Positions 41,335-50,257 of a stretch of 64,000 nucleotides of DNA are shown piece by piece (within the stretch, counting starts at the first letter, position 1; the number at the start of each line of letters is the position of its first letter). The DNA is from Hirschia litorea. GTDB taxonomy: Bacteria; Pseudomonadota; Alphaproteobacteria; Caulobacterales; Hyphomonadaceae. The notes beneath the pieces were generated by a model. It was not told the origin of the DNA, searched no databases, and worked only from the letters and a program-made list of their open reading frames with translations. Both the position numbers and the translations under genes were made by a program. The DNA is taken from the NCBI RefSeq assembly GCF_042665075.1, contig NZ_JBHTBR010000002.1, forward strand, positions 1,116,001 through 1,180,000, read 5' to 3'.

Positions 41335-42498
41335 CTAACCCCGAAAATAGTTTTGTTTGACGAATGGCATACGTGCGACCACGGCTGCCCTTGGTTTGTT
41401 TCTGACCAGAACATCTAGCTCTGTGCCAATTTGTGTGTAGGCGCGATTTACATAGCCCATTGCGACCGGTTTACCTGCTGTGTGCCCATGACCACCGGAA
41501 GTAATAATACCGACGATTTGACCGTCTTTAGTGGCGATTTCTGACCCTTCACGCGCCGGAGCTTTATCGAGTAAATTCAAACCGATACGCTTCATTTCAG
41601 TGCCATTTTCAATCTGGGAGATGATTTTCTCACCTCCTGGAAAATCAGCTTCATCGCGGCGCACTTTGGATACGGCCCATGTGAGCGATGCTTCTATCGG
41701 CGTTTTGCTTGAATCCATGTCATGACCATAGAGGCAAAGGCCGGCTTCAAGGCGTAAACTATCGCGTGCCCCCAATCCAATTGGGGCAATATCTTTGTCT
41801 TCAAGCAGTTGTTTTGCAACGCTTTCTGCATGTTCAGCTGGTATCAAAATTTCATAGCCATCTTCGCCCGTATAGCCTGAACAAGAGACCAGACAATCAA
41901 CGCCACACACCTGAGCGCGTTTCGCTGTCATAAACACCATATCAGTGATATCTGGCGCATATTTGGCCATGAGTTTACGGGTCTGCGGGCCTTGCAAAGC
42001 GACCAAAGCATTGTCGTCTGCACGCTCCAAGGTCGCGCCCTGACATGCCTCTGCTATCAGCGTGAAGTCCGCCTCCTTACAGCCTGCATTCACGACGATA
42101 TAAAGCATCCCTTGCTCTGCTGGATCACTGGGACGTGTGACCATCAGATCATCTAAAATGCCACCCTCTTCATTGAGCAAAAGCGTGTAACGCATCTCAC
42201 CCGGAGAAAGACCAGATATATCTCCACATACCAATTGTTCAAAAATACCGGAAATTTTAGCGTGCGCCGCATCTCCTGTGAGTGCAGATTCCTGCCCCAT
42301 CTCATCGAGTTTTAAAAATGCTGGTCCCATGTGCGATACATCAAACAATCCACATTTTTCACGCACATGATGATGCTCTGGAATAATGCCTGATTCAAAT
42401 TGAATGGGCATTGCATAGCCAGCAAAGTCGACCATCTTGCCGCCTTGCGATTGGTTGAGGTTTGTCAGCGGGGTAGATTTTAAATGTGTGGTAGACAC
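41335..42498 (-). CDS. gcvT: Aminomethyltransferase (glycine cleavage T protein)
   Basis: Folate-dependent T protein that releases ammonia and makes methylene-THF. The frame is open back to 42726, but that extension is the riboswitch read as protein, so GTG 42498 (MSTTHLKSTPLTNL) is chosen, giving 387 residues (E. coli 364). Landmarks: GKMVDFAGYAMPIQF, KCGLFDVSHMGP, YTGEDGYEI and the closing GYVNRAYTQIGTEL. A GGAG lies 12 bases before the GTG. First structural gene of the gcv operon. Confidence 0.94.
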   Translation of the reverse strand: MSTTHLKSTPLTNLNQSQGGKMVDFAGYAMPIQFESGIIPEHHHVREKCGLFDVSHMGPAFLKLDEMGQESALTGDAAHAKISGIFEQLVCGDISGLSPGEMRYTLLLNEEGGILDDLMVTRPSDPAEQGMLYIVVNAGCKEADFTLIAEACQGATLERADDNALVALQGPQTRKLMAKYAPDITDMVFMTAKRAQVCGVDCLVSCSGYTGEDGYEILIPAEHAESVAKQLLEDKDIAPIGLGARDSLRLEAGLCLYGHDMDSSKTPIEASLTWAVSKVRRDEADFPGGEKIISQIENGTEMKRIGLNLLDKAPAREGSEIATKDGQIVGIITSGGHGHTAGKPVAMGYVNRAYTQIGTELDVLVRNKPRAAVVARMPFVKQNYFRG

Positions 42499-42561
42499 GA
42501 TCTTGGGCACTCCGGATAGACACGGTTTTCCACACACAAAATGCATGTGAAGAAATTCGTG

Positions 42562-42757
42562 CCCCCGCTGTCCCTTGCACCTGAGAGATTCCGCAAAACC
42601 AATTGATCGGTTTTGCTTGCTCCTTCGGCGAGGCTGCGCATATATATGCCGCCTCTTTCCAGCGTGTTGATGCCTTTCGCGGTCCCTTTGCCTGAGCGTT
42701 TCCGGGGCGGTTGCGCCTTCGGCCATAGCATTTAAGCTATTCTCTCCCGCGAGAGAC
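42562..42757 (-). ncRNA. Tandem glycine riboswitch
   Basis: Leader of the gcv operon on the minus strand with the two glycine aptamers. Aptamer 1 (~42673-42757): 5' CGGGAGAGA, a GCCGAAGGCGCAA segment, CTCAGGCAAAGGGACCG. Aptamer 2 (~42562-42660): AAAGAGGCGGC, GCCGAAGGAGCAAGC, then TCTCAGGTGCAAGGGACAGC. Both carry the conserved GCCGAAGG and CAGG.(C/G)AA.GGGAC blocks. In this family glycine binding turns on gcv expression; the mechanism (antitermination or ribosome access) is not resolved by eye. Ends ~60 nt before the gcvT start. Confidence 0.93.
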
Positions 42758-42848
42758 TCAAGCAGGCAATATGCCTACTTGAATATACTTCAAATGCACT
42801 GCTGAGATATGACTCGTCAATAGCCAAACAATTCGACAGTGAATTTTT

Positions 42849-42875
42849 CCTGCGCCTGCCTAAACAAAGCGCAGG
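42849..42875 (-). other. Hairpin after argS
   Basis: CCTGCGC (42849-42855) and GCGCAGG (42869-42875) form a stem right after the argS stop. No T-run follows in the minus direction, so termination is uncertain. Confidence 0.35.
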
Positions 42876-42881
42876 ATGACT

Positions 42882-44714
42882 TTACATACGTTCAGGTGTT
42901 TCGATTCCGATCAGATACAGTCCAGCTTCCAATTGCTTCAGCGTTGCTTGCGCTAATGCCAAACGAGACGCTTTCACCTCATCAGGCACACCTGCTTTGA
43001 GAATAGGTGCATTTGTCCAGAAAGATGAAAACGCCTGAGCCAGTGTGTACACATGGTCACATACACCGTGCGGCGTGCGGTTTTCATATGCAAGTTTTAG
43101 AGCTGTTTCAAAAGCATCAAGTTGAAGTGCCAAAGCACGTTCTTCTTTAAGCTCAATTTTAATCTCGCCTGCTTGAATGCCCTCTTCTTTTGCGCGGCGC
43201 ATAAGTGATTTCACACGCACCGCTGCATATAGAAGATATGGACCTGTTTTGCCTTCAAAAGCGACAAACTGATCAAGATCGAACACATAGTTTTTTGTGC
43301 GCACGTTTGAAAGATCAGCAAATTTGATAGCCGCAAGCGCAACTTTATCCGCGATATCTGCGCGCTCTTCTGCGGGATAATCTGCGCCCATTCCTGTTTC
43401 TTCTAAACGCTCACGGGCCTTGTCTTTGGCTTGACTGATAAAGTCATACAGCTTCAACACACCACCTTCACGTGTCTTGAAGGGTTTGCCGTCCTTACCA
43501 TTCATCGTACCAAAGCCGATATGCTCAAGCGCGTCTTCGTTTTCATATCCGGCTAATTGAGCAGCTCTGAAAACCTGCTCAAAGTGAAGCGCCTGACGCG
43601 CATCCACAACATATAATGTCAGGTCAGGTTTATTAGTGCGTTTACGGTCGAGAATGGTTCCAAGGTCTGTTGCGTGATACCCTACAGCACCTTGAGAATT
43701 GACCAGCATGAAGGGAGGCATGTCTTTTTTATCAGACTCGCGTTCGATATGGATAACCCAAGCGCCTTCACTCAAAACAGCAATGTTACGCGATTTGAGA
43801 TCTTCGGTAATCTCAGGCAACAACACATTCGCGTCAGATTCGCCTTTCCAGAGATCAAACTTAACACCAAGCTCACCACATTCGCGCTCTAAACCGATCT
43901 GTGTAACGTCACAGAAATGTTTCCAAAGTGCGCGATACCCACGACGCCCAGCTTGTAAATCCGCTGTCGCAGTTTGTGCTAAACTACGAATTTCTTCACG
44001 GTAAGCAGGGTTTGGAACTTTCTTGAAAACAGATTTTCCATCTTCAACCGTTTCTACAACGCTTTCTTCCTTCATCATGCCTGCATAAAGCGGATAAAGG
44101 CGTTCAAGGTCATCCATAGAAACAGGTGATTCTGAAGGGTATTCTCCATCAAAATCAGCATCAAAATATGGAAGGTCAGGCTGCTCTTCGCTTACACCTA
44201 CGATCAAAAGCCCCATTTGAAGCCCCCAATCCCCAAGATGCACGTCTGAAACAACATCATCGCCAAGAAAGCGGAAAAGACGCTGCAAACTATCCCCGAT
44301 AATGGTCGAGCGAAGGTGACCAATGTGCATTGGCTTTGCAACGTTCCAGCCACCAAAATCCATCATAACATGACGAGGCGTTTCAACCTTACCCCCACCA
44401 GATTGAGGGTCTGTTAGAACTTGAGCTGCACGCTCTTGCAAAGCTTGCGCTGAGACTTTGATATTTAGAAAGCCCGGCCCTGCCACATCTACGCTTTCAA
44501 CAAAGTCTAACGCCTCGATTTTAGGCGCAACTTCTGCGGCTACTTCTCTTGGGTTTTTCTTTGCACGCTTACCAGCAACCATAGCGCCATTACACTGAAA
44601 ATCAGCAAGATCCGGACGATCTGAGCGACGCACTTGGCCCAACTCCGCATCTAGCCCCATGCTTTCAAATACGGCACCCGCCGCAACGCTTAATTTGGTT
44701 GCTAAGTCTGTCAT
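42882..44714 (-). CDS. argS: Arginyl-tRNA synthetase
   Basis: Class I synthetase, 610 residues. The N-terminal Add1 domain has VRRSDRPDLADFQCNGAM; the HIGH motif is MHIGHLRSTIIGDSL; the KMSK-position loop MNGKDGKPFKTREGG is the ArgS variant. The C-terminal DALR anticodon domain ends with LALAQATLKQLEAGLYLIGIETPERM (typical ...LGIE.PE.M). It lies 90 bp downstream of a lipoprotein gene transcribed in the same direction. Nothing unusual seen. Confidence 0.97.
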   Translation of the reverse strand: MTDLATKLSVAAGAVFESMGLDAELGQVRRSDRPDLADFQCNGAMVAGKRAKKNPREVAAEVAPKIEALDFVESVDVAGPGFLNIKVSAQALQERAAQVLTDPQSGGGKVETPRHVMMDFGGWNVAKPMHIGHLRSTIIGDSLQRLFRFLGDDVVSDVHLGDWGLQMGLLIVGVSEEQPDLPYFDADFDGEYPSESPVSMDDLERLYPLYAGMMKEESVVETVEDGKSVFKKVPNPAYREEIRSLAQTATADLQAGRRGYRALWKHFCDVTQIGLERECGELGVKFDLWKGESDANVLLPEITEDLKSRNIAVLSEGAWVIHIERESDKKDMPPFMLVNSQGAVGYHATDLGTILDRKRTNKPDLTLYVVDARQALHFEQVFRAAQLAGYENEDALEHIGFGTMNGKDGKPFKTREGGVLKLYDFISQAKDKARERLEETGMGADYPAEERADIADKVALAAIKFADLSNVRTKNYVFDLDQFVAFEGKTGPYLLYAAVRVKSLMRRAKEEGIQAGEIKIELKEERALALQLDAFETALKLAYENRTPHGVCDHVYTLAQAFSSFWTNAPILKAGVPDEVKASRLALAQATLKQLEAGLYLIGIETPERM

Positions 44715-44804
44715 GTGTTTCTTTCCGGACGCTCATATTAGCGTCCGCCTACATAGTCTAATTTAAAAATCGTAGAGTGTGTTCAAACCACGAAGCGATA
44801 CCGC

Positions 44805-45383
44805 TTATTTGCCTTGGCCAGCATTCACACGGAATCTTTTCCCTGCGCGATTAAACTCAAGCTCTGCATCAGTCAGCTCAAATCCGACGAGAACTTCAAA
44901 GTTTGATCCCGATATAGATGAGTCGGCGCGCGGGATTACAATGTGTTCAATTGTTTCTGTTGCAGTCACACGGTCTGCTCCTTTGGGAAAAGTCACTTTC
45001 AGCGGGAAAGTTTCTTTTTCAATAACCGCCTGACCACGTCGCGTTACAGAAACGAAATAATTGTAATCATGGCTCATTCCCTCAGCAGCGGGACCACGCC
45101 CAAACGCAAAGTCTAGCGTGACTTCCATTCTAATCGGGTCATCACCTACATAGCGACAGAAACTCGACACACCTGTAATCTCACCTGTGTATCCCACATT
45201 AGAAAACACTTCAGATCCATGTAATTGAACCTTGCGAGATGCATCATACAAGGATGCCGCAACAGGACATGGACCTTCATTGGGTCGAGAATCTAAACCA
45301 TCTTTTACTGAAGAACACCCAGCTACTCCAAAAGCTATAAAGGCCATTCCAGCTAGTTTTGAACGTTGAATAATACCCGTCAC
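44805..45383 (-). CDS. Putative lipoprotein of unknown function
   Basis: 192 residues from GTG 45383, chosen over the open frame's first GTG (45410) because AGGA lies nine bases upstream and the N-terminus becomes a standard signal: IIQRSKLAGMAFIAFG, lipobox VAGC. The mature part is mainly beta-strand-like (MEVTLDFAFGRGPAAEG, FPLKVTFPKG, SNFEVLVGFELTDAELEF) with two Cys (PCPVA, SSFCRY). No recognised domain. Probably anchored in the periplasm. It lies between divergently transcribed ispH and argS in the same direction as the latter. Confidence 0.72.
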   Translation of the reverse strand: MTGIIQRSKLAGMAFIAFGVAGCSSVKDGLDSRPNEGPCPVAASLYDASRKVQLHGSEVFSNVGYTGEITGVSSFCRYVGDDPIRMEVTLDFAFGRGPAAEGMSHDYNYFVSVTRRGQAVIEKETFPLKVTFPKGADRVTATETIEHIVIPRADSSISGSNFEVLVGFELTDAELEFNRAGKRFRVNAGQGK

Positions 45384-45577
45384 GCGCAAAGTCCTCGCAT
45401 AATTTGACACATCCAGCTATGTGAATACCAAAATCAGAATCGATTAAAGACATATTTCACGTGGATATGAATGAATTTAATCACTCTGATAGCCGCCGCA
45501 GCGCTTGGGCGCAATGAGTTGATCGACTATGTATGTGCAACATTTGAGATAAACATACAGCAATAAGGAAAAATCAT

Positions 45578-46528
45578 ATGGAAACGCGCCCTAAACTAAC
45601 GATTTCGCTTGCGTCACCACGTGGTTTTTGTGCGGGTGTGGATCGCGCTATTCATATTGTTGAGCAAGCCATAGAGAAATGGGGCGCGCCGGTTTATGTG
45701 CGACATGAGATCGTACACAATCGTCATGTAGTATCCAGACTTGAGAGTTTAGGCGCGATTTTCGTCGAAGAGCTTGATGATTGTCCCGATGATAGACCTG
45801 TTGTGTTTTCCGCGCATGGCGTTCCCAAAGCGGTACCTGCAGAAGCAAAACGACGTGAGATGACATATGTCGATGCCACATGCCCACTCGTCTCGAAGGT
45901 GCATATGGAGACATCTCGTCATGCACAAAATGGTCTGCACACTTTCCTCATAGGTCATGCCGGACACCCTGAAGTCGTTGGAACAATGGGACAAACTGAA
46001 GAAGGAACAATGACTTTAGTCGAGACTGTTTTGGATGCAGAACAGGTGATTCCAGACGATCCTGAGAAATTAGCATACGCAACCCAAACAACCCTATCTG
46101 TGGATGATACTGCTGAGATTGTTGCGACGTTAAAGCGTAGATTTCCTAACATTGCAGAACCAGCAAAAGATGACATTTGCTACGCGACAACCAACCGTCA
46201 GGAAGCCATGAAAGCGCTTGCGGATAATATTGATCTGGTATTGGTCATTGGTTCACCAAATTCTTCCAACTCTCAGCGCCTAGTTGAAGTGGCAGAACGT
46301 GGTGGCGCAAAAGCGTCTTATCTTGTTGGTTCTGCTGATGAAATTAACTGGGATTGGTTTCATGGTGTTTCTACGCTCGGTTTGTCCGCTGGCGCTTCAG
46401 CACCCGAAACGCTTGTGCAAGGCGTGATTGCTGCCTGTCGTGCGCGCTATGATGTTGACGTTAAAAACATTGTGACGGCTGAAGAAAACGTGGTATTTCA
46501 TGCACCTAAATGGCTCACACGGGCCTGA
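45578..46528 (+). CDS. ispH: HMB-PP reductase
   Basis: Last enzyme of the MEP isoprenoid pathway, reducing HMBPP to IPP and DMAPP using a 4Fe-4S centre. 316 residues. The three cluster Cys are in SPRGFCAGVDRAI, VDATCPLVSKVH and DDICYATTNRQ; catalytic H/E sites in VRHEIVHNRHVV and GHAGHPEVVGT are present. Good ribosome binding site AAGGAAAA. Probably co-transcribed with the next gene, 24 bp downstream. With ispE and the polyprenyl synthase, the third isoprenoid step here. Confidence 0.97.
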   Translation: METRPKLTISLASPRGFCAGVDRAIHIVEQAIEKWGAPVYVRHEIVHNRHVVSRLESLGAIFVEELDDCPDDRPVVFSAHGVPKAVPAEAKRREMTYVDATCPLVSKVHMETSRHAQNGLHTFLIGHAGHPEVVGTMGQTEEGTMTLVETVLDAEQVIPDDPEKLAYATQTTLSVDDTAEIVATLKRRFPNIAEPAKDDICYATTNRQEAMKALADNIDLVLVIGSPNSSNSQRLVEVAERGGAKASYLVGSADEINWDWFHGVSTLGLSAGASAPETLVQGVIAACRARYDVDVKNIVTAEENVVFHAPKWLTRA

Positions 46529-46552
46529 TTTCATTAGGATACCTAAATCTTT

Positions 46553-47476
46553 ATGAGCACTTCCCTGCGTATTCTCACGTGTATATCCGTTGCGATTATC
46601 GCGGGGTTATTTCTCGCATATGGCTTGATTTTGGATGCCAGCAACCTGTCTGCTAGCCGTGCGCTTGGCTTATGGTCTCTGCCTGTTACCGGCGTGATAG
46701 GAGCCATCATCGCAAGTGCATCGGGTACGGGTGGAGGTGTGGTTTTCATCCCTATCTTCAACTCACTCAATGAAGCAGGGCTACTCTCACTCTCTCAAAC
46801 AAATATCGTTGCAGCGAGTTTTTTGATCCAGTGTTTTGGCATGACGATGGGAAGCTTGGTCTGGCTAAGAGGCATGTATGCGTCAGAAACTGTACATGCT
46901 GGCATACCTATTAAAACATTCTGGAAAGCGCTTTTAAGTATTTTGGCTATCGCGCTACCAGTTATGCTTTTTACGCAGTGGTATGTGAAAATTGATCCCA
47001 AATGGGTGTTGTTTGGTTTTAAGGTATTTTCCATCACTCTGGGGTCGATACTTGTTTTCAATACGCTTCAAAATGGCAATACATCCACACAAGCAAAACG
47101 CACACATTTAGAGAAAGTCGATTTTACGCTCTTATTGCTAGTTGCGCCTATTGGTGGATTTGCAAACGCACTTTTTTCTGTCGGGTTAGGTGAGATTGTC
47201 GCGCTTTATTTATTTCTGCGTGGCTATTCGATTGTCACTAGCACAGGCATGGCGGTTATTATTTCTGCTTTTAGCGTATTAAGTGGCGCACCCTATCATA
47301 TCTATATGGGTAATGTGCCTTGGGAGGTTGTCGCAATGACTGCCCCAGGCGCTTTGCTGGGTGGCTTCTTGGCGCGTGGTATTGCCCTCCGCTTACAGGC
47401 GTATTGGCTGAAATTGGCCGCCGGAAGCTGGATTGCGCTTTCAGGTATCGGTCTATTGCTGATGCAATATAATTGA
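46553..47476 (+). CDS. TauE/SafE-family membrane transporter
   Basis: 307 residues with about eight helices, matching the TauE/SafE family (putative sulfite, sulfonate or organic-acid exporters). The hallmark Gly-rich segment SASGTGGGVVFIPIF lies in the first helix pair, and the second half has the matching APIGGFANALFSVGLGEIVAL repeat with the duplicated topology, then MAVIISAFSVLSGAPYHIY. Substrate unknown. It follows ispH closely and is convergent, with a 2-bp gap, with the DUF3147 gene. Confidence 0.85.
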   Translation: MSTSLRILTCISVAIIAGLFLAYGLILDASNLSASRALGLWSLPVTGVIGAIIASASGTGGGVVFIPIFNSLNEAGLLSLSQTNIVAASFLIQCFGMTMGSLVWLRGMYASETVHAGIPIKTFWKALLSILAIALPVMLFTQWYVKIDPKWVLFGFKVFSITLGSILVFNTLQNGNTSTQAKRTHLEKVDFTLLLLVAPIGGFANALFSVGLGEIVALYLFLRGYSIVTSTGMAVIISAFSVLSGAPYHIYMGNVPWEVVAMTAPGALLGGFLARGIALRLQAYWLKLAAGSWIALSGIGLLLMQYN

Positions 47477-47478
47477 AA

Positions 47479-47829
47479 CTAAAGCGCCACACCCGCTTTA
47501 CGCAAAAACACCACAACCGCCCAGCAACACGCGCCGGTTGCGAGTATTGAAAGCCCAAAACTTGGCCAAAAAGCCAGTCCTAGTTTTTGCCCGCCAATCA
47601 ACACCACAAAAAAGGCCAAGCCCGGAGGGACAAGGAAAAACGTTGTCGTTGCAAACCGCGTCGCTTTTTCAGCATCACCGCCGCCAATATAAATGTTTGC
47701 AACAGTGAGCATTGTAGCCAAAGGCAAAGCCACCATAAGGGATGCAATGAGGGTTGAACGTTTCGCAACTTCGGACAAGGCGACAATAAACGCTGCCGTT
47801 CCCAACGCCTTCAAAATAACCATCCACAT
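47479..47829 (-). CDS. DUF3147 family membrane protein
   Basis: 116 residues, four hydrophobic segments: VILKALGTAAFIVALSEVA, STLIASLMVALPLATMLTVA, TTTFFLVPPGLAFFVVLIGG and GLSILATGACCWAVVVFL. The layout and ALSE.AKRS...A.....LP pattern match DUF3147. Function unknown. It is a single minus-strand gene inserted between ispH-tauE and thrB, which are adjacent in many alphaproteobacteria without it. Confidence 0.75.
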   Translation of the reverse strand: MWMVILKALGTAAFIVALSEVAKRSTLIASLMVALPLATMLTVANIYIGGGDAEKATRFATTTFFLVPPGLAFFVVLIGGQKLGLAFWPSFGLSILATGACCWAVVVFLRKAGVAL

Positions 47830-48010
47830 ATATCAGCCCTCCATGCCTGAATAAGTGGTGGACCACTTTGCAGAATTGGACAAGCTCCTATTATTGCTCC
47901 GTTCGCATTTGACTTTAGCGTAACTCACACATGAATTTTGCAAAAATACATCGATATTTTGATATTTTGAGAAGACAATGCCCTAAAACTCGCGTTAAAA
48001 GCACTTCATT

Positions 48011-48973
48011 ATGGCAGTATATACCGAAGTAGATGACACAGCGCTCGCCAATTTTTTGGCAGATTATGACCTTGGCTCCGCAATCGCCTTTAAGGGCATT
48101 GCTGAAGGCGTGGAAAATTCAAACTATTTGCTAGAGACGACTAAAGCGCGTTTCATCCTCACCCTGTTTGAAAAACGAGTGAATGAAAGTGACCTTCCCT
48201 ATTTCATGGGTGTCATGGATCATCTTGCAGACAAAGGTTTTCCGGCTCCTCTGCCTGTGAAAGCCAAAGATGGCAAAGCTCTGCGCACACTATGTGGACG
48301 CCCTGCTGTCATTATCACTTTCCTATCGGGTATGTCCTTGAGCCGCCCCAATGTGGAGCAATGCCGCGAACTGGGTGAAGGACTTGCTAAATTTCATGCC
48401 GCCCTTTCCGATTATGTTGGAGACCGCAAAAACTCGCTCTCTGTGGAAGCTTGGCGTCCTATGTTTGAAGGACGAGAAGCTGAAGCGAATGCATTGAATG
48501 CTGGACTAACCGAACACATACTCTCTGACTTGGATGCATTGGAAGCTGAATGGCCTGCAAATCTTCCAAGTGGAGTGATCCATGCAGACCTTTTTCCTGA
48601 CAATGCTTTCTTTCTAGGTGACAAACTTACAGGTGTGATTGATTTCTATTTTGCCTGTAATGACGCCCTCGTTTACGACATTGCCATTTGTTTGAATGCT
48701 TGGTGCTTTGAGGATGGGCGCGGAGAATATAACCACACAAAAGGACGCGCACTGATTGCGGGCTACCAAGCTGTGCGCCCTCTAAGCGATACTGAAAAAG
48801 AAGCCCTGCCCTTACTTTGTCGCGGTGCCGCCATGCGTTTCTTCCTAACACGTTTGGTCGATTGGGCAGACACGCCCAAAGACGCATTAGTACGCCCTAA
48901 AAACCCGATAGAATATGCTGAAAAGCTTGGGTTTCACCGTAATGCAAAAGGCTTTTTTGATTACGGCGGCTGA
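48011..48973 (+). CDS. thrB: Homoserine kinase (ThrB2, APH-like)
   Basis: 320-residue homoserine kinase of the aminoglycoside-phosphotransferase fold, the type used in alphaproteobacteria. N-terminal VYTEVDDTALANFL and KGIAEGVENSNYLL; catalytic GVIHADLFPDNAFF (HxD...N), and metal-binding GVIDFYFACN. Makes O-phosphohomoserine for threonine synthase, encoded by thrC 7 kb away in this window. No ribosome binding site is obvious before the ATG. Lies upstream of a candidate RNA and the RNase HI gene. Confidence 0.95.
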   Translation: MAVYTEVDDTALANFLADYDLGSAIAFKGIAEGVENSNYLLETTKARFILTLFEKRVNESDLPYFMGVMDHLADKGFPAPLPVKAKDGKALRTLCGRPAVIITFLSGMSLSRPNVEQCRELGEGLAKFHAALSDYVGDRKNSLSVEAWRPMFEGREAEANALNAGLTEHILSDLDALEAEWPANLPSGVIHADLFPDNAFFLGDKLTGVIDFYFACNDALVYDIAICLNAWCFEDGRGEYNHTKGRALIAGYQAVRPLSDTEKEALPLLCRGAAMRFFLTRLVDWADTPKDALVRPKNPIEYAEKLGFHRNAKGFFDYGG

Positions 48974-49025
48974 TACGCATTTTTTTTGTAAAATATACAT
49001 GCGGATTTTTGCTTCTCGGGTGTCT

Positions 49026-49119
49026 TATACTGTATGCACCCATTTAGCTTGCATCCCACAAGTTAAGCCAAATCCCTCCCTTCAACCGACTTGGCTTTTA
49101 AATGGGTGCAGTCTTTTTT
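49026..49119 (+). ncRNA. Candidate small RNA upstream of the RNase HI gene
   Basis: A -10-like TATACT (49026-49031) is followed at the expected start distance by a 12-bp perfect stem, TGCACCCATTTA (49035-49046) with TAAATGGGTGCA (49099-49110). Inside is a second perfect stem AAGCCAA (49065-49071) with TTGGCTT (49091-49097). The 19-nt apical loop contains CCCTCCCTT, and the 5' internal loop contains GCATCCCAC. Six T (49114-49119) follow three bases after the outer stem, giving a terminator-like end. About 85 nt. It could act by C-rich pairing with ribosome binding sites, or be a leader element of the next gene. No known family recognised; no good -35 seen. Confidence 0.5.
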
Positions 49120-49227
49120 GACTGCCCATTTTGACATGCCCTGCTTAGGCAGCTTTCCATAATCCATCCCCAACAGAATCTGGCACCCTAGCTTGACCAC
49201 TCTGACAAATCATTCCACCTGATTTGA

Positions 49228-50190
49228 ATGAGCAAATTGATTGAAATATGGACGGATGGCGCGTGTTCGGGAAACCCCGGACCGGGTGGCTGGGGCGCTT
49301 TAATCAAAGCAAATGGCCAAGAGACAGAACTCTATGGCGGGGAAGCCAACACAACTAATAATCGCATGGAATTAATGGGCGCTATAGAAGCGCTTAATTC
49401 TCTAAGCGCGCCTTCCAAGATCGTTTTGAATACGGATTCGACCTATGTCAAAAATGGTTTGACCAAATGGATTCATGGCTGGAAAAAGAATGGCTGGAAA
49501 ACTGCCGCGAAACAACCCGTGAAAAACAAAGACCTATGGCAAGCTTTGGACGAAGCTTGCAAACCTCACCAAATCGAATGGAAATGGGTAAAAGGTCATG
49601 CAGGCGATGAAGGCAATGAACGCGCTGACGGCCTTGCCGTAAAAGGCTCAAGAGAGATAGCGTCAGATCACGCCGTACCTTCACAGACAGAGAATGAGGT
49701 GCCATTGGAAGCGCCAGCCTCCAAAACAGAGACGAAAGCAAATCCTGTAAACCTCATTGAGATATGGACAGATGGCGCATGCTCTGGAAACCCAGGCCCC
49801 GGCGGATGGGGCGCTTTACTCAGAAGCGGCGAGCACGAAAAAGAATTATATGGCGGGCAAAAAGATACAACGAATAATCGGATGGAATTGATGGGTGCGA
49901 TTGAAGCCCTCAACTCATTGAAAAAAGCGTCAAATGTGCGCCTGCATACGGATTCAACCTATGTGAAAGATGGTCTAACCAAGTGGATACATGGTTGGAA
50001 AAAGAATGGTTGGAAAACCGCAGGCAAAAAACCTGTAAAAAACCAAGACCTTTGGCAAGCATTGGATGAAGCCTGCAAACGTCACAAAATTGAATGGGTC
50101 TGGGTGAAGGGGCATGCAGGCGATGAAGGCAATGAACGCGCCGATAGCCTTGCTGTTAAAGGCTCAAAAGAAGCGTCTGGAAAAGCCTAA
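49228..50190 (+). CDS. rnhA: Tandem two-domain ribonuclease HI
   Basis: 320 residues holding two complete RNase HI domains (residues ~4-142 and ~176-314) joined by a ~33-residue Glu/Ala/Thr-rich linker. Both have every catalytic residue: D10, E48, D70, H124, D134 and D182, E220, D242, H296, D306; the first set numbers exactly like E. coli RNase HI. The basic handle KWIHGWKKNGWKT is also duplicated. The domains are about 80% identical by eye, yet the DNA differs at many synonymous positions. RNase HI removes RNA from RNA-DNA hybrids; two linked active sites may raise processivity or avidity (inference). Position after thrB matches single-domain rnhA in relatives. Confidence 0.95.
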   Translation: MSKLIEIWTDGACSGNPGPGGWGALIKANGQETELYGGEANTTNNRMELMGAIEALNSLSAPSKIVLNTDSTYVKNGLTKWIHGWKKNGWKTAAKQPVKNKDLWQALDEACKPHQIEWKWVKGHAGDEGNERADGLAVKGSREIASDHAVPSQTENEVPLEAPASKTETKANPVNLIEIWTDGACSGNPGPGGWGALLRSGEHEKELYGGQKDTTNNRMELMGAIEALNSLKKASNVRLHTDSTYVKDGLTKWIHGWKKNGWKTAGKKPVKNQDLWQALDEACKRHKIEWVWVKGHAGDEGNERADSLAVKGSKEASGKA

Positions 50191-50199
50191 ACAAGTCAT

Positions 50200-50230
50200 A
50201 AAAAAGCCTGCGCCACCAAAGTGTGCAGGC
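50200..50230 (-). terminator. Terminator between rnhA and nfeD
   Basis: GCCTGC (50206-50211) with GCAGGC (50225-50230), inner CAC/GTG pairing and a CAAA loop; in the minus direction TTTTTT follows. It ends the nfeD transcript and may also act on rnhA. Confidence 0.75.
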
Positions 50231-50257
50231 CTTATTCGATAGCAATATTAAAGACGA

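Noticed and set aside
42499..42726. N-terminal extension of gcvT as protein
   Set aside because: It is the glycine riboswitch read in frame; composition is Arg/Gly-rich and unlike GcvT.
45453..45468. parS-like CACGTG palindrome upstream of ispH
   Set aside because: Only the core TTTCACGTG matches the ParB site; about 11 of 16 positions fit, and no parA/parB or cluster of sites is nearby.
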